A stretch of 64,000 bases of DNA. It comes from Allosaccharopolyspora coralli. GTDB taxonomy: Bacteria > Actinomycetota > Actinomycetes > Mycobacteriales > Pseudonocardiaceae. Below the pieces are notes generated by a model that saw only the letters and a list, made by a program, of their open reading frames with translations, was not told the DNA's origin and searched no databases. The stretch spans positions 2,418,001 to 2,482,000 of the forward strand of contig NZ_CP045929.1 in assembly GCF_009664835.1 (NCBI RefSeq), read 5' to 3'. A program made the translations under genes and the position numbers. Below are positions 16,536 through 25,768 of this stretch, one piece after another (positions within the stretch are counted from its first letter, which is position 1; every line of letters starts with the position of its first letter).

Positions 16536-18104
16536 GTGAGCGCGGCCCGCGGCGTGACCGCACGCCCGGGACGGGACCGTCGCGCCGTGCTGCACCGCGC
16601 GCGGCCGGGGCATCTGAGCACCGACCATCTGCCGCGTCGTCCGCACGTGGCGGTCGTCGGCGCGGGCATCGCGGGACTCTCCGCGGCGACCGGGCTGGCC
16701 GAACGTGGCGTGCGAGTGACGTTGCTCGAGCGCGAGAGCCAGGTCGGCGGCCGGCTCGCCGGGTGGGACACGACGCTGCGCGACGGCTCGACCGTGTCCA
16801 TGAACCGCGGGTTCCACGCGTTCTTCCGGCAGTACTACACGCTGCGCGACCTACTCCGGCGTGGCGATCCCGAGCTCACCGCGCTGGACCCGCTCGGTGA
16901 CTACCCGCTCCAACACCGTGACGGCCACCGGGACACGTTCGCGGGCCTGCCGCGCACACCCCCATGGAACGCCTTCGCGTTCGCTGCGCGCAGCCCCACC
17001 TTCGGATCCGGGGACGTCGCGCGGCTCGACCATCGCGCCGCGCTGCCGCTCGCGCAGGTGAGCGTTCCGGAGATCTATCACCGGCTGGACGCTGTCGACG
17101 CCCGCGAGTTCCTGGACGGGATCCGTTTTCCCGACGCGGCGAAGCGCCTCGCCTTCTCCGTGTTCTCCCGCAGCTTCTTCGCCGCACCACAGGATCTGTC
17201 AGCGGCCGAGCTGGCGACGATGTTCCACCTGTACTTCGTCGGTTCCAGCGAAGGACTCCTGTTCGACGTCCCCCGGGAGAGCTTTCCTGTCTCACTGTGG
17301 CAGCCGTTGCTCGACCACCTTGCGCTGCACGACGTCGAGTTGCGGACCGGCAGCGCCGTGATGGCCGTGCAGCGCCATCAGCGCCGATTCACGGTGCACT
17401 GCACCGATCACCGGCTCGACGTCGACGGGGTGGTGCTGGCATGCGAGGTCGACGGGCTCCGTCAGATCGTCCGCCACTCCCCCGTTCTCGGCGACACCGG
17501 GTGGCGCTCACGGGTCGAGGCGCTGCCGAAGGCACCGGAGTTCCTCGTCGCACGGTGGTGGCTCGATCGGCCGGTCCGGCCCGACCGTGCGCCCTTCCTC
17601 GCGACCGGCGGCTACCCGCTCGTCGACAACGTCAGCGTCCTGGACCGGTTCGACGGCGGCGCGGCGCGCTGGTCCGCACGCACCGGCGGCTCCGTTGTGG
17701 AAGCACACGCCTATGCCCTGGACCCGAGCGAAGACCGCGACACACTCGTCGCTCGCCTGTTCCAGGACGTCCGGCGTGTCTATCCCGAAGTCGCCGAGTC
17801 CTCGATCGTGGACCAGCGGCACGTGCTCGCCTCGGACTGTCCCCTTTTCCCGCCCGGAGGTTTCGCCGGTCGTCCGTCGGTGCGCACGCCGGTACCGGGG
17901 CTCGCGCTCGCCGGCGACCACGTGCGCATCGACCTGCCCGTCGCACTCATGGAACGTGCCGCCGCGACCGGCATGCACGCCGCCACCACGGTGCTCGGAC
18001 GGTGGGGTATCCAGGGCCACGACCTGTGGACCGTGCCGGTGAGCGGTCGATTCCCGATCCTGCGTTCTCAGCGGTGGCGCAACGAGTACCGGCGTTCGGC
18101 GTAG
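16536..18104 (+). CDS. crtU: FAD-dependent carotene desaturase/methyltransferase-like protein (CrtU)
   Basis: The 522-residue amine-oxidase-family flavoprotein has the dinucleotide fold VAVVGAGIAGLSAATGLAERGVRVTLLE at residues about 34-62, GGRLAGW and a C-terminal FAD contact LALAGDHVRIDLP. Length and neighbours (crtB, crtT) match CrtU, the enzyme that turns the beta rings of beta-carotene into aromatic phi rings in isorenieratene synthesis. A GTG at 16536 is used; the weak RBS leaves the start uncertain by some codons. Its 3' end overlaps the convergent Rieske gene by 37 bp. A CrtI-type desaturase is the alternative. Confidence 0.75.
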   Translation: MSAARGVTARPGRDRRAVLHRARPGHLSTDHLPRRPHVAVVGAGIAGLSAATGLAERGVRVTLLERESQVGGRLAGWDTTLRDGSTVSMNRGFHAFFRQYYTLRDLLRRGDPELTALDPLGDYPLQHRDGHRDTFAGLPRTPPWNAFAFAARSPTFGSGDVARLDHRAALPLAQVSVPEIYHRLDAVDAREFLDGIRFPDAAKRLAFSVFSRSFFAAPQDLSAAELATMFHLYFVGSSEGLLFDVPRESFPVSLWQPLLDHLALHDVELRTGSAVMAVQRHQRRFTVHCTDHRLDVDGVVLACEVDGLRQIVRHSPVLGDTGWRSRVEALPKAPEFLVARWWLDRPVRPDRAPFLATGGYPLVDNVSVLDRFDGGAARWSARTGGSVVEAHAYALDPSEDRDTLVARLFQDVRRVYPEVAESSIVDQRHVLASDCPLFPPGGFAGRPSVRTPVPGLALAGDHVRIDLPVALMERAAATGMHAATTVLGRWGIQGHDLWTVPVSGRFPILRSQRWRNEYRRSA

Positions 18105-19078
18105 GCGAGATCGTCTCGCCACAACCGCCGCGCGGCCCAGCGCATCACCGGCCGCACCGCCGGAGCCACGGCGGTCGAGGCACGGAATCCCGGACGGTCC
18201 GAGTGCGCCACGGTCGCCTCGATCACCGCGGTCAGGGCTCGCCCGTGCCGATCCCGGCCGAGCGGGGTGGCGTGGGTTTCCACCACGCTGCCCGCACCTT
18301 CGCCGTCGAGGATGTGCATCGCGACCGTCCGCGGCTCCGGGGCGGTGAATCGCGCGCGCACCGGGACACCGACACTTCCGGCGAGCCGGAACGTGACGTC
18401 CACGTCGAAGTGATCGTCGTCCTCGCTCGCCACCACCGACGGCGCGTCGGCCACTCGCAGGTTCATGAACGAATACGGGTGGAACCACGAGCCGTGCCAC
18501 GGGTCGAGCCGGTTGGCCACCACGTCCTGCGGCTCGCACCGGCCGGGCATGCTCGCCACGGCCGCGATGCTCTCGTCCAACGGTGGTCGCGGGGGCAGCA
18601 CCGGTCGTTGTCGGGGTGACTCCCCACCCACGCGATCGAGCCGGACCCACGCCAGCACCCCGTCGTCGTGCGCGGGGAAGGGCGCCCAGCGGCCGCGGGT
18701 CGTCTCGTCCAAGCGCATCCCGTGCCACCGGCACACGAGCTGCCCGCACTGCACCCTGGCCTGCGCGAGCGGCGCTCCGAGGTGCGGACACGCGCCGGGC
18801 CCGACTCGCAGAACGCCCTCACTGTTGCGCCAGGCGACCAGTTCGACCCCGGCGACGGTGCGGCCGAACGGCCGCTCGCGGGGGATCTCGCTGCTGGCGG
18901 CCAGGACGAACCAGTTCCCGGACGGCCGCGCCGTGGCACGGCGCAGCGCCGCGTCGATGAGGTCCGGTGAGGCTTCCCGCCAGGTGCCGGGCTGGTCGGC
19001 CCATCGCGGTCGGCGGACACGACGCACCGGCAGGCCGCGTCGGAGGGGTCGCCCTGCGGGGGACTCCGAACTCCGCAC
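18068..19078 (-). CDS. Rieske [2Fe-2S] oxygenase-like protein next to carotenoid genes
   Basis: The 336-residue protein has a Rieske domain with CPHLGAPL and CRWHGMRL (CxH and CxxH pairs), at residues about 95-130. Further on, NRLDPWHGSWFHPY fits the mononuclear iron motif N/D-x2-D-x2-H-x4-H of Rieske oxygenases, so this is more than a ferredoxin. GTG 19078 is chosen because AGGGAGG lies 5 bases upstream; TTG at 19081 would be too close. It resembles proteins labelled DUF5914 that sit near actinobacterial carotenoid genes. Hydroxylation of a carotenoid end group is a reasonable inference, by analogy with the cyanobacterial CruE/CruH pair. Confidence 0.78.
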   Translation of the reverse strand: MRSSESPAGRPLRRGLPVRRVRRPRWADQPGTWREASPDLIDAALRRATARPSGNWFVLAASSEIPRERPFGRTVAGVELVAWRNSEGVLRVGPGACPHLGAPLAQARVQCGQLVCRWHGMRLDETTRGRWAPFPAHDDGVLAWVRLDRVGGESPRQRPVLPPRPPLDESIAAVASMPGRCEPQDVVANRLDPWHGSWFHPYSFMNLRVADAPSVVASEDDDHFDVDVTFRLAGSVGVPVRARFTAPEPRTVAMHILDGEGAGSVVETHATPLGRDRHGRALTAVIEATVAHSDRPGFRASTAVAPAVRPVMRWAARRLWRDDLAYAERRYSLRHR

Positions 19079-19130
19079 CAAGACCTCCCTGACGATGCTG
19101 ATATTGGCCAGGCGAGCATACCGTCCCAGC

Positions 19131-19170
19131 GTGAGTCTTTTTGGTTGCTATGACCACCAAAAAGGCTCAC
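19131..19170 (-). terminator. Perfect-stem hairpin with T/A-rich core
   Basis: GTGAGTCTTTTTGGT (19131-19145) pairs with 19156-19170 over 15 bp with one G-T pair and a 10-base loop. It lies just downstream of the small minus-strand gene ending at 19186 and upstream of the Rieske gene. A terminator fits best; an operator for the Rieske gene is possible. Confidence 0.65.
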
Positions 19171-19185
19171 GCGCTCTTCTCGCGC

Positions 19186-19518
19186 TCAGTCGAGGTCGAC
19201 GATGGCGTGCGCGGCCACCCGCGTGCAGGAACCGAGGTCCTCGGCAGCGGCGGCGGCCTGGTCGAGCGCGACGTGCGACGCGCTCGGGACCGGTCCGGGA
19301 CGGGCGTACTCGACGGCCAGGGCGTCCAGCAACCGGGCGAGTCGGTGGCTCGCCGAGGTCAGAGCCAGCAGCGCGTCCCGGGCGGCCTCGAGCTCCTCGG
19401 TCTCGGGGTGCCGGCTCCGCTGCGGCTCCAGCGCCTCGACACTGCGTGCCTCCTGGGCGATGATCTCGGCGGCTCCGGTGATGTGCTGCCACGCGGACGC
19501 GACGCGTGTGCCGTCCAT
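19186..19518 (-). CDS. Small helical hypothetical protein (110 aa)
   Basis: The product is almost entirely helical with Ala/Leu heptad-like spacing (IIAQEARSVEALEPQ, ELEAARDALLALTSASHRLARLLDALAVEY, LDQAAAAAEDLGSC). It has no signal peptide or membrane segment. The start at ATG 19518 has GGGGAG upstream; an in-frame ATG at 19560 has none. I do not recognise the family. A hairpin follows at 19131-19170. Confidence 0.65.
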   Translation of the reverse strand: MDGTRVASAWQHITGAAEIIAQEARSVEALEPQRSRHPETEELEAARDALLALTSASHRLARLLDALAVEYARPGPVPSASHVALDQAAAAAEDLGSCTRVAAHAIVDLD

Positions 19519-19661
19519 GTGCTCCCCAATCCCCTCCGACCGCCTCTGCTCGTGCGGCATCGCGGGCTGCCGGACGCAGCCCTCACCAGAAGAGAGGGGC
19601 CGACGGCGCCGAGTCTTACGGCGCTGCCCGGGACCGGAAAGCCCCGGGCAGCGCCGACGGC

Positions 19662-19904
19662 CTACTGCACGTCGGCATCGGGAGGCGGCACACCCGGAGT
19701 CCGCTGCTGTTCCACCGCGGCGACGCCGGGTATCGACTCGAGCGAGCGCACGGAGGCGCGCGCGACCGTGCCGGTCACCGTTCCCAGGTCGTGCTGGACA
19801 CGCTCGGTGACGAACCCGGCCGAGGCCAGCTGCTCGACGACGTCCGTCTCGGCGCCGAGGTGGTCGTCGTCGAGCACCACGACGACCGCGACGTCGTCGG
19901 TCAC
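19662..19904 (-). CDS. 80-aa mini-protein resembling an I9 propeptide, co-translated with the subtilase
   Basis: GTG at 19904 overlaps the subtilase stop as GTGA, so translation is probably coupled. The 80 residues (VAVVVVLDDDHLGAETDVVE, GFVTERVQHDLGTVTGTVA, RSLESIPGVAAVEQQR) follow the beta-alpha-beta-beta-alpha-beta pattern of I9 inhibitors and subtilisin propeptides, including the closing xLxxIPGVxxVExxR. There is no signal peptide. The likely role is a trans-acting chaperone or inhibitor of the adjacent protease. No domain search was possible. Confidence 0.65.
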   Translation of the reverse strand: MTDDVAVVVVLDDDHLGAETDVVEQLASAGFVTERVQHDLGTVTGTVARASVRSLESIPGVAAVEQQRTPGVPPPDADVQ

Positions 19905-21070
19905 GGCGCGAACACCATTCCCCCACCGACATCCGTGGAGGGCAGTGGCATCCGGTGGGACGACTGTGCGAGCCGCGCCCAGAGTCCCCACGCCCGCGCC
20001 TGGTGACGTTCGGCGACCAGCGCGGCCACACCGGCGACGTGCGGCGTCGCCATGCTGGTGCCGCTGAGGGTCCGGTGGCCGCCGCCCGGCCAGCTGGAGT
20101 GCACGTCGACACCGGGGGCGGCGAGGTCGACCTGCCCGATCCGGTCGACGGTGCCGCTGGAGAAGTCGGCGACGCCGCCGGACTCGTCGACCGCAGCGAT
20201 CGCCATGATCGACGGGCAGTTCGCCGGGTGCCCGACCGGGGCGATGCTGCCCGCATCGCGGCTGCTCTCGTTCCCCGCCGCCGCCACGATCAGCGTGCCG
20301 CGCGCCATCGCACGGGCCGCGACCCGCTCGAATGCTTGCGAGAACGGCTGGCCGGGCTGGGTCGCCGCGCCCAGCGACATCGACACGACCGGGCACTGCT
20401 GGGTGATCGCCCACTGGATCCCTTCCAGGATGCCGCTGTCGGTTCCGGAGCCCTCGTTGCCGAGGACCTTCCCCGCGTAGATCGCCGCGCCCGTCGCGAC
20501 GCCGTACCCGGGGCCGCCTGCGGCCGGGTCTCTGGGCCCACACGCGGTGCCGATGCAGTGCGTGCCGTGGCCGTGTCCGTCCTGGGCGTCCTCACCGTCG
20601 ACGAAGGAGGCCGTGACCACCTCGCGGCCGGCGAAGTCCGGGTGGCCCGCGTCGAAGCCGGTGTCCAGTACCGCCACGCGGACACCTGTTCCTGTCGCGT
20701 CACTCTGGTCGGCGCCCACGGCCCGCAGTCCCCAGGTGAGTTGCCCGGCGCCAGGATCGGGCGCCGGTTCGGCGGCGAGGGCGTACACCGTGCGGTCGGG
20801 CTCGAAGGCCGCGATCGGCCCGCCCGCGAGCGCCACGTCGGTGAGGCTGCGGGCCTGGTCCGGGCCGGCGTTGATCATCGCGAGCCCGAGTTCGTGCAGC
20901 ACGACGCCGTCGGACGACGCGAACATCTCGGCGACCGAGGCACCGCCCGCGTCGCGCGTGCTGGCCGCGCGGATCCCGGTGAGTCTGGTGAGTTCGTCGA
21001 TTCCGTCCTGCTCGGCGTCGTCGTCGAAGAGCACGAGGTAGCGTCCGATGTCCTGGCCGGGTCCGGTCAT
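19901..21070 (-). CDS. S8 family serine peptidase (subtilase) without signal peptide
   Basis: A 389-residue subtilisin-like peptidase with all catalytic residues: Asp136 in VAVLDTGFD, His168 in DGHGHGTHCIGT, Asn267 of the oxyanion hole in VAAAGNESS and Ser339 in LSGTSMATPH. Residues 1-100 form a propeptide-like region (RYLVLFDDDAEQDGIDELTR ... PIAAFEPDRTVYAL). No secretion signal precedes it, so it may be cytoplasmic or exported in another way. The start is ATG 21070. It is directly followed by the I9-like mini-protein. Confidence 0.92.
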   Translation of the reverse strand: MTGPGQDIGRYLVLFDDDAEQDGIDELTRLTGIRAASTRDAGGASVAEMFASSDGVVLHELGLAMINAGPDQARSLTDVALAGGPIAAFEPDRTVYALAAEPAPDPGAGQLTWGLRAVGADQSDATGTGVRVAVLDTGFDAGHPDFAGREVVTASFVDGEDAQDGHGHGTHCIGTACGPRDPAAGGPGYGVATGAAIYAGKVLGNEGSGTDSGILEGIQWAITQQCPVVSMSLGAATQPGQPFSQAFERVAARAMARGTLIVAAAGNESSRDAGSIAPVGHPANCPSIMAIAAVDESGGVADFSSGTVDRIGQVDLAAPGVDVHSSWPGGGHRTLSGTSMATPHVAGVAALVAERHQARAWGLWARLAQSSHRMPLPSTDVGGGMVFAP

Positions 21071-21256
21071 GATGGCTGTCCCCCTCGATCGCGCGCCATC
21101 TCGGCGCTATGGTGTGAACACCTCAGGTGTAACGTCCGTCACACTCGGGGAACAAGCGACCGCGCGGGTGGTGATCGCGAATCACCCGGAGTGCGCAACA
21201 CGCTCGCGCGGGAGCGCACGAGGACGGGCGACCCCGTCGAGACGGGAGGGGCAGCC

Positions 21257-21688
21257 ATGGCGGCACCGCAGAACACCATCGTCGTCGGCGTCGACGGTTC
21301 GCCCTCGTCGCGATCCGCGCTCTCGTGGGCACTCGGTCAGGCCTCGTTGACCGGAGCCTCCGTGACCGCGGTGATCGCCTGGGAGTTCCCGGCGTTCTAC
21401 AGCTGGGAAGGCGGCACGATGCCGCCCGAGGAGTTCGAGGACGCCGCGCACGAGAACCTGCACCGCGCCGTCGACGAGACCGTCACCGACGAGCACCGCC
21501 ACATCACCGTGCACCGCGAGGTACGACACGGGCACGCCGCACAGGTGATGCTGGAAGCGTGCAAGGGTGCGGAACTGCTGGTGCTCGGCAGCCGGGGCCA
21601 CGGCGGTTTCGTCGGCGCCCTGCTCGGCTCGGTGAGTCACAAGTGCGTTCACCACGCGGGCTGCCCGGTGGTCATCCTCCGGGGCTGA
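21257..21688 (+). CDS. Universal stress protein (UspA family)
   Basis: A single-domain 143-residue Usp. It begins TIVVGVDGSPSSRSALSWAL and ends with the ATP-binding signature GSRGHGGFVGALLGSVS (G-x2-G-x9-G-S) and CPVVIL, so it is of the ATP-binding type. ATG 21257 has GGGAGGGG upstream. Its 3' end overlaps the convergent flavoprotein gene by 17 bp. Confidence 0.93.
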   Translation: MAAPQNTIVVGVDGSPSSRSALSWALGQASLTGASVTAVIAWEFPAFYSWEGGTMPPEEFEDAAHENLHRAVDETVTDEHRHITVHREVRHGHAAQVMLEACKGAELLVLGSRGHGGFVGALLGSVSHKCVHHAGCPVVILRG

Positions 21689-24080
21689 CTCCCGGACGCC
21701 ACCGCTCGTGCCGGGTTGTGCTCGCTCCCTCGCGGACCAGTTCCAATCGTGGCCGGGTCTCGTCCGTACGGCCGGTCCGTGGTGGTCGGCTGCCCGCCTG
21801 GAACGGCTCCGGCCAGCGCACACCACGCCCGTGGTGGTCCTGGTCGGCGGCGGCGTGCAGTGTCCACTGCGGATCGTGCAGATGCGGGCGCCCGAGCGCG
21901 CACAGGTCCGCGCGACCGGCCAGCAGGATCGAGTTCACGTCGTCGTAGGAAGAGATCGCCCCGACCGCGACCGTCGCGATCCCGACCTCGTTGCGGATCC
22001 GGTCCGCGAACGGGGTCTGGTAGCTGCGGCCGAACGCGGGATGCTCGTCGGCCACCACCTGTCCGGTGGAGACGTCGAGCGCGTCCGCGCCGTGCGCGGC
22101 GAAGGCCGCCGCGATGTGCACGGCGTCGTCGCCGGTGATGCCCCCGTCGGCCCAGTCGGTTGCCGAGACCCGCACCGTCATCGGCTTGTGCTCTGGCCAC
22201 ACCTCGCGCACCGCGTCGAAGACCTCCAGCGGGAACCGCAACCGGTTCTCCGGAGAGCCTCCGTAGGCGTCGTCACGCCGGTTCGTCAACGGTGAGAGAA
22301 AGCTCGACAGCAGGTAGCCGTGCGCGCAGTGCAGTTCCAGGAGGTCGAATCCCGCCGCTTCGGCGCGACCCGCCGCGGTGACGAACTGTTCCCGGATCGC
22401 CGTGAGGTCACGTCGAGTCACTTCCCGGGGCACCTGATTCACCCCGACCCGGTACGGCACCGGCGACGGGGCGACCACCGGCCAGTTCCCGTCCTCCAGC
22501 GGCTGGTCGATCCCTTCCCACATGAGTTTCGTCGAGCCCTTGCGCCCCGCGTGGCCCAGTTGCACGCCGATCTTCGCATCCGACCAGGCGTGGACGAAGT
22601 CGGTCACGCGCCGCCACGCGTCGGCCTGACCACCGGTGTAGAGACCGGCACAGCCCGGCGTGATCCGCGCGTCCTCTGCGACGCAGACCATCTCGGTCAT
22701 CACCAGTCCGGCACCGCCGAGCGCCTTGCCGCCGAGGTGCACGAGGTGAAAGTCGCCGGGTACGCCGTCCTCGGAGGAGTACATGTCCATCGCGGAGACC
22801 ACGACCCGGTTGACCAGCTCGGTCTCCCGCAGGCGGAATCCCGTGAACATCGGAGGCACCGGCGCCGGTCCGCTGTCCCGCGCGTCTTCCCCGGGTAGCG
22901 GGCTGACTCCCCGCCGATGCTCGTGCTCGGCGAACCGTTCGTCCACCCACGCCGAGAACTCCGGGTCCCGCATCCGGAGATTGTCGTGGGTGACCCTCCT
23001 GCTGCGGGTGAGGAGGTTGAACGCGAACTGCCACGGTTCCTGGTCGACGTACCGGCCGAGATCCTCGAACCATTCGAGGCTGGCCTGTGCGGCGCGCTGG
23101 GTGCTCGCGACCACCGGGCCACGTTCGTCCTCGTAAGATGCCAGCGCTCGTGGCACGTCAGGCTGCTCGTGCAAGCACGCTGCGAGCGCGAGGGCGTCCT
23201 CCATCGCCAGCTTCGTCCCCGAACCCACGGAGAAGTGCGCGGTGTGCGCGGCGTCGCCGAGCAGCACGACGTTGCCATGGGTCCAATGCTCGTTGCGAAC
23301 CGCGGTGAAGTTGATCCACCGCGAATTGTTCGGCAGGAGGTCGTGCCCGCGGAGGATGTCCGCGAACAGATCCTGGCAGACCGCGATGCTCTTGAGGTCG
23401 CTCTCGCCCGGTCGCGTCGCCGACTCGGCGAGCGTGTCGAAACCCGCGGCGCACCAGACGTCCTCGTGCATCTCGACGATGAACGTGCTGTACCGATCGT
23501 TGTACGGATAGCCGTGGATCTGCATCACTCCGTACGGCGTGGGCACGACGTAGAACTTGAACGCGTCGAAGACCAGGTCGGTACCCAGCCACATGAACTT
23601 GCACCGACGCACGTCGAGCTCCGGCGCGAAGTGCTCGGCGAACGCTCGACGGATCCCGCTGTTGACCCCGTCAGCGGCCACCACCAGGTCGTGGTCCGCC
23701 GACAACGTCGTGACGTCGGGCGCCTCGTGTCCGAAGTGGACTTCGACGCCGAGTTCGGCACAGCGTCGCTGCAGGATCCGCAACAGCCGTCGACGGTCCA
23801 TGGCGGCGAACCCGTGACCGCCAGAGGTCACGACCTCGCCGCGGTAGTGGACGTCGATGTCGTCCCATCGCGCGAACTCGGCCGACATCGCCCGATGGAT
23901 CTGCTCGTCGGCGTGTTCGATGCCGCCGAGGGTCTCGTCGGAAAACACCACACCGAAACCGAAGGTGTCGTCGGCGGCGTTGCGTTCCCACACGGTGATC
24001 TCGTGGCGGGGGTCGAGCTGCCGCATCAGTGCGGCGAAGTACAACCCGCCCGGCCCCCCACCGACGCATGCGATGCGCAT
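21672..24080 (-). CDS. Two-domain flavin monooxygenase/OYE reductase (2-aminobenzoyl-CoA monooxygenase/reductase type)
   Basis: The 802-residue protein fuses two flavin domains. Residues 1 to about 385 are an aromatic monooxygenase with FAD motif VGGGPGGLYFAALM and NVVLLGDAAHTAHFSVGSGTKLAMEDA. Residues about 410-740 are an old-yellow-enzyme domain with HLGGKALGGAGLVMTEMV, QLGHAGRKGS, LELHCAHGYLLSSFLSPLTN and TVAVGAI. This arrangement is that of 2-aminobenzoyl-CoA monooxygenase/reductase, which hydroxylates and then reduces the CoA-activated ring; related single-domain enzymes are salicylyl-CoA 5-hydroxylases. The CoA ligase follows upstream on the same strand. Substrate 2-aminobenzoyl-CoA is preferred, salicylyl-CoA possible. 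Confidence 0.85.
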   Translation of the reverse strand: MRIACVGGGPGGLYFAALMRQLDPRHEITVWERNAADDTFGFGVVFSDETLGGIEHADEQIHRAMSAEFARWDDIDVHYRGEVVTSGGHGFAAMDRRRLLRILQRRCAELGVEVHFGHEAPDVTTLSADHDLVVAADGVNSGIRRAFAEHFAPELDVRRCKFMWLGTDLVFDAFKFYVVPTPYGVMQIHGYPYNDRYSTFIVEMHEDVWCAAGFDTLAESATRPGESDLKSIAVCQDLFADILRGHDLLPNNSRWINFTAVRNEHWTHGNVVLLGDAAHTAHFSVGSGTKLAMEDALALAACLHEQPDVPRALASYEDERGPVVASTQRAAQASLEWFEDLGRYVDQEPWQFAFNLLTRSRRVTHDNLRMRDPEFSAWVDERFAEHEHRRGVSPLPGEDARDSGPAPVPPMFTGFRLRETELVNRVVVSAMDMYSSEDGVPGDFHLVHLGGKALGGAGLVMTEMVCVAEDARITPGCAGLYTGGQADAWRRVTDFVHAWSDAKIGVQLGHAGRKGSTKLMWEGIDQPLEDGNWPVVAPSPVPYRVGVNQVPREVTRRDLTAIREQFVTAAGRAEAAGFDLLELHCAHGYLLSSFLSPLTNRRDDAYGGSPENRLRFPLEVFDAVREVWPEHKPMTVRVSATDWADGGITGDDAVHIAAAFAAHGADALDVSTGQVVADEHPAFGRSYQTPFADRIRNEVGIATVAVGAISSYDDVNSILLAGRADLCALGRPHLHDPQWTLHAAADQDHHGRGVRWPEPFQAGSRPPRTGRTDETRPRLELVREGASTTRHERWRPGVSPGG

Positions 24081-24125
24081 CCGGTTCCTTCCTCTCCGGC
24101 GACGACTGGGTGCCGGCGCGTGTGC

Positions 24126-25733
24126 TCAGCCCTGGTCGCGGAGCTTGAACCGCTGCACCTTGCCCGTCGGGGTACGCGGGAGAGCAGCGATGAACTCCAC
24201 GACGCGCGGCGCCTTGTAGGGGGCGATGCGGCTCCGGACGAATTCCTGCAGCTCCGCTTCGGTCTCGCCGGTCACCGGGACCGTGTCGTCCAGCACCACG
24301 AAGGCTTTGACCGCCTGTCCGCGGACGGGATCCGGTACGCCGACGACCGCCGTCTCGGCGACGCCCGGCCAGTGCAGAACCGCCTCTTCGACCTCGGCGG
24401 CGGCGATGTTGTAGCCGGCCGAGACGATCAGGTCGTCGGCGCGGGAGCGGAACCAGAAGTAGCCGTCGCCGTCGCGAACGTAGGTGTCGCCGGTCAGGTT
24501 CCACCCGTTCCGCACGTAGTCGCGCTGGCGTTCGTCGGCGAGGTACCTGCATCCGACGGGACCACGCACCGCGAGCAACCCCGGTTCGCCGTCCGGCACG
24601 GCCGCACCGGTGACGTCCACGATCGACGCCGTGAAGCCGGGAACCGGTACGCCGGTGGCTCCGGGACGGACGTACTCGTCGGCGGCGGAGATGAAGATGT
24701 GCAACATCTCGGTCGCGCCGATCCCGTCGATCAGCCCGATGCCCGTCGCCCGATGCCATGCCCGCCAGGTGTCCGGGTCCAGGTGCTCACCGGCGGAGAC
24801 GCATCGCCGTAGCGACGAGATGTCGGCGTGGTCGAGCGCGCCGAGCAGCCCGCGATACGCGGTGGGGGCGGTGAACAGCACGCTGACCCGATGCTCGCGG
24901 ATCGCGCCCAGCAACGCGTCTCCGGTCGCCTTCTCCAGCAGGACACTCGCGGCACCCACACGCATCGGGAACACCACGAGCGCCCCGAGCCCGAACGTGA
25001 AAGCCAACGGCGGGCTGCCCGCGAACACGTCGTCCGGACCCGGCCGCAACACGTGCCGGGAGAACGTGTCCGCGATGGCGAGCACGTCGCGATGGAAGTG
25101 CATGCATCCCTTCGGGCGTCCGGTTGTCCCGGACGTGAAGGCGATGAGGCTCACGTCGTCGGCTGCCGTCTCCACCGCCGGGAATCCGGTTTCCTTCGCC
25201 GCAGAGCGGGTTTCGAGGTCGCCCGCCGCACCGCCGTAGGTCACGGTGCGCAGACCCTCGACCTCGGCGGCGTTGAGATCCTCGACGAACCGCGCGTCGC
25301 ACACCGCGTGCGACACTCGTGCCAGCTCGGCGACGGTCGCGAGTTCTCCGCTGCGCAGAGCCGGAAGCACGGTCACCACGACGCCGCCCGCTTTCAGGAT
25401 CGCCAGCCAGCACACCACGAGGTACGGCGAGTTCGGCCCGCGCAACAGCACCCGATTCCCCGGCACCACACCGAAGTCCTCGACGAGCACCCGGGCCACC
25501 CGGTCGACCTCGTCCTGCACCTCGCCGTACGTCCAGGATCCGCCCGTTCCGACGAGGCAGCGTCGCTGTCTGCCGAGACGTTCGACCGTGTGGTCCAGCA
25601 ACTCCACCGCACAGTTCACCTTCTGCGGGTACCTCAGCTCCGGCAGCGTCGCCGTCAACTCCGGCCACTGATCCACCGGCGGCAGGTTGTCCCGCGCGAA
25701 GGTGTCCACGTACGCCGACGGCGACAGGTCCAT
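24126..25733 (-). CDS. Aryl-CoA ligase (benzoate/2-aminobenzoate-CoA ligase family)
   Basis: An ANL-superfamily acyl-CoA synthetase of 535 residues that activates an aromatic acid to its CoA thioester through an acyl-AMP. Motifs are the P-loop FTSGTTGRPKGCMHFH, the aromatic-acid pocket DGIGATEMLHIF, the hinge YFWFRSRADDLIVSAGYNIAAAEVE and the catalytic Lys near RTPTGKVQRFKL. The N-terminus (DTFARDNLPPVDQWPE) looks like 2-aminobenzoate-CoA ligases. It supplies the substrate for the neighbouring two-domain flavoenzyme. Confidence 0.88.
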   Translation of the reverse strand: MDLSPSAYVDTFARDNLPPVDQWPELTATLPELRYPQKVNCAVELLDHTVERLGRQRRCLVGTGGSWTYGEVQDEVDRVARVLVEDFGVVPGNRVLLRGPNSPYLVVCWLAILKAGGVVVTVLPALRSGELATVAELARVSHAVCDARFVEDLNAAEVEGLRTVTYGGAAGDLETRSAAKETGFPAVETAADDVSLIAFTSGTTGRPKGCMHFHRDVLAIADTFSRHVLRPGPDDVFAGSPPLAFTFGLGALVVFPMRVGAASVLLEKATGDALLGAIREHRVSVLFTAPTAYRGLLGALDHADISSLRRCVSAGEHLDPDTWRAWHRATGIGLIDGIGATEMLHIFISAADEYVRPGATGVPVPGFTASIVDVTGAAVPDGEPGLLAVRGPVGCRYLADERQRDYVRNGWNLTGDTYVRDGDGYFWFRSRADDLIVSAGYNIAAAEVEEAVLHWPGVAETAVVGVPDPVRGQAVKAFVVLDDTVPVTGETEAELQEFVRSRIAPYKAPRVVEFIAALPRTPTGKVQRFKLRDQG

Positions 25734-25768
25734 GTCTCAACCTCCTGCGTCCCGCACTCGGCGGAGTG

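Noticed and set aside
19955-21256. Long N-terminal extension of the universal stress protein frame
   Set aside because: The extension is antisense to the subtilase; the Usp fold starts at the ATG 21257, which has a strong RBS.
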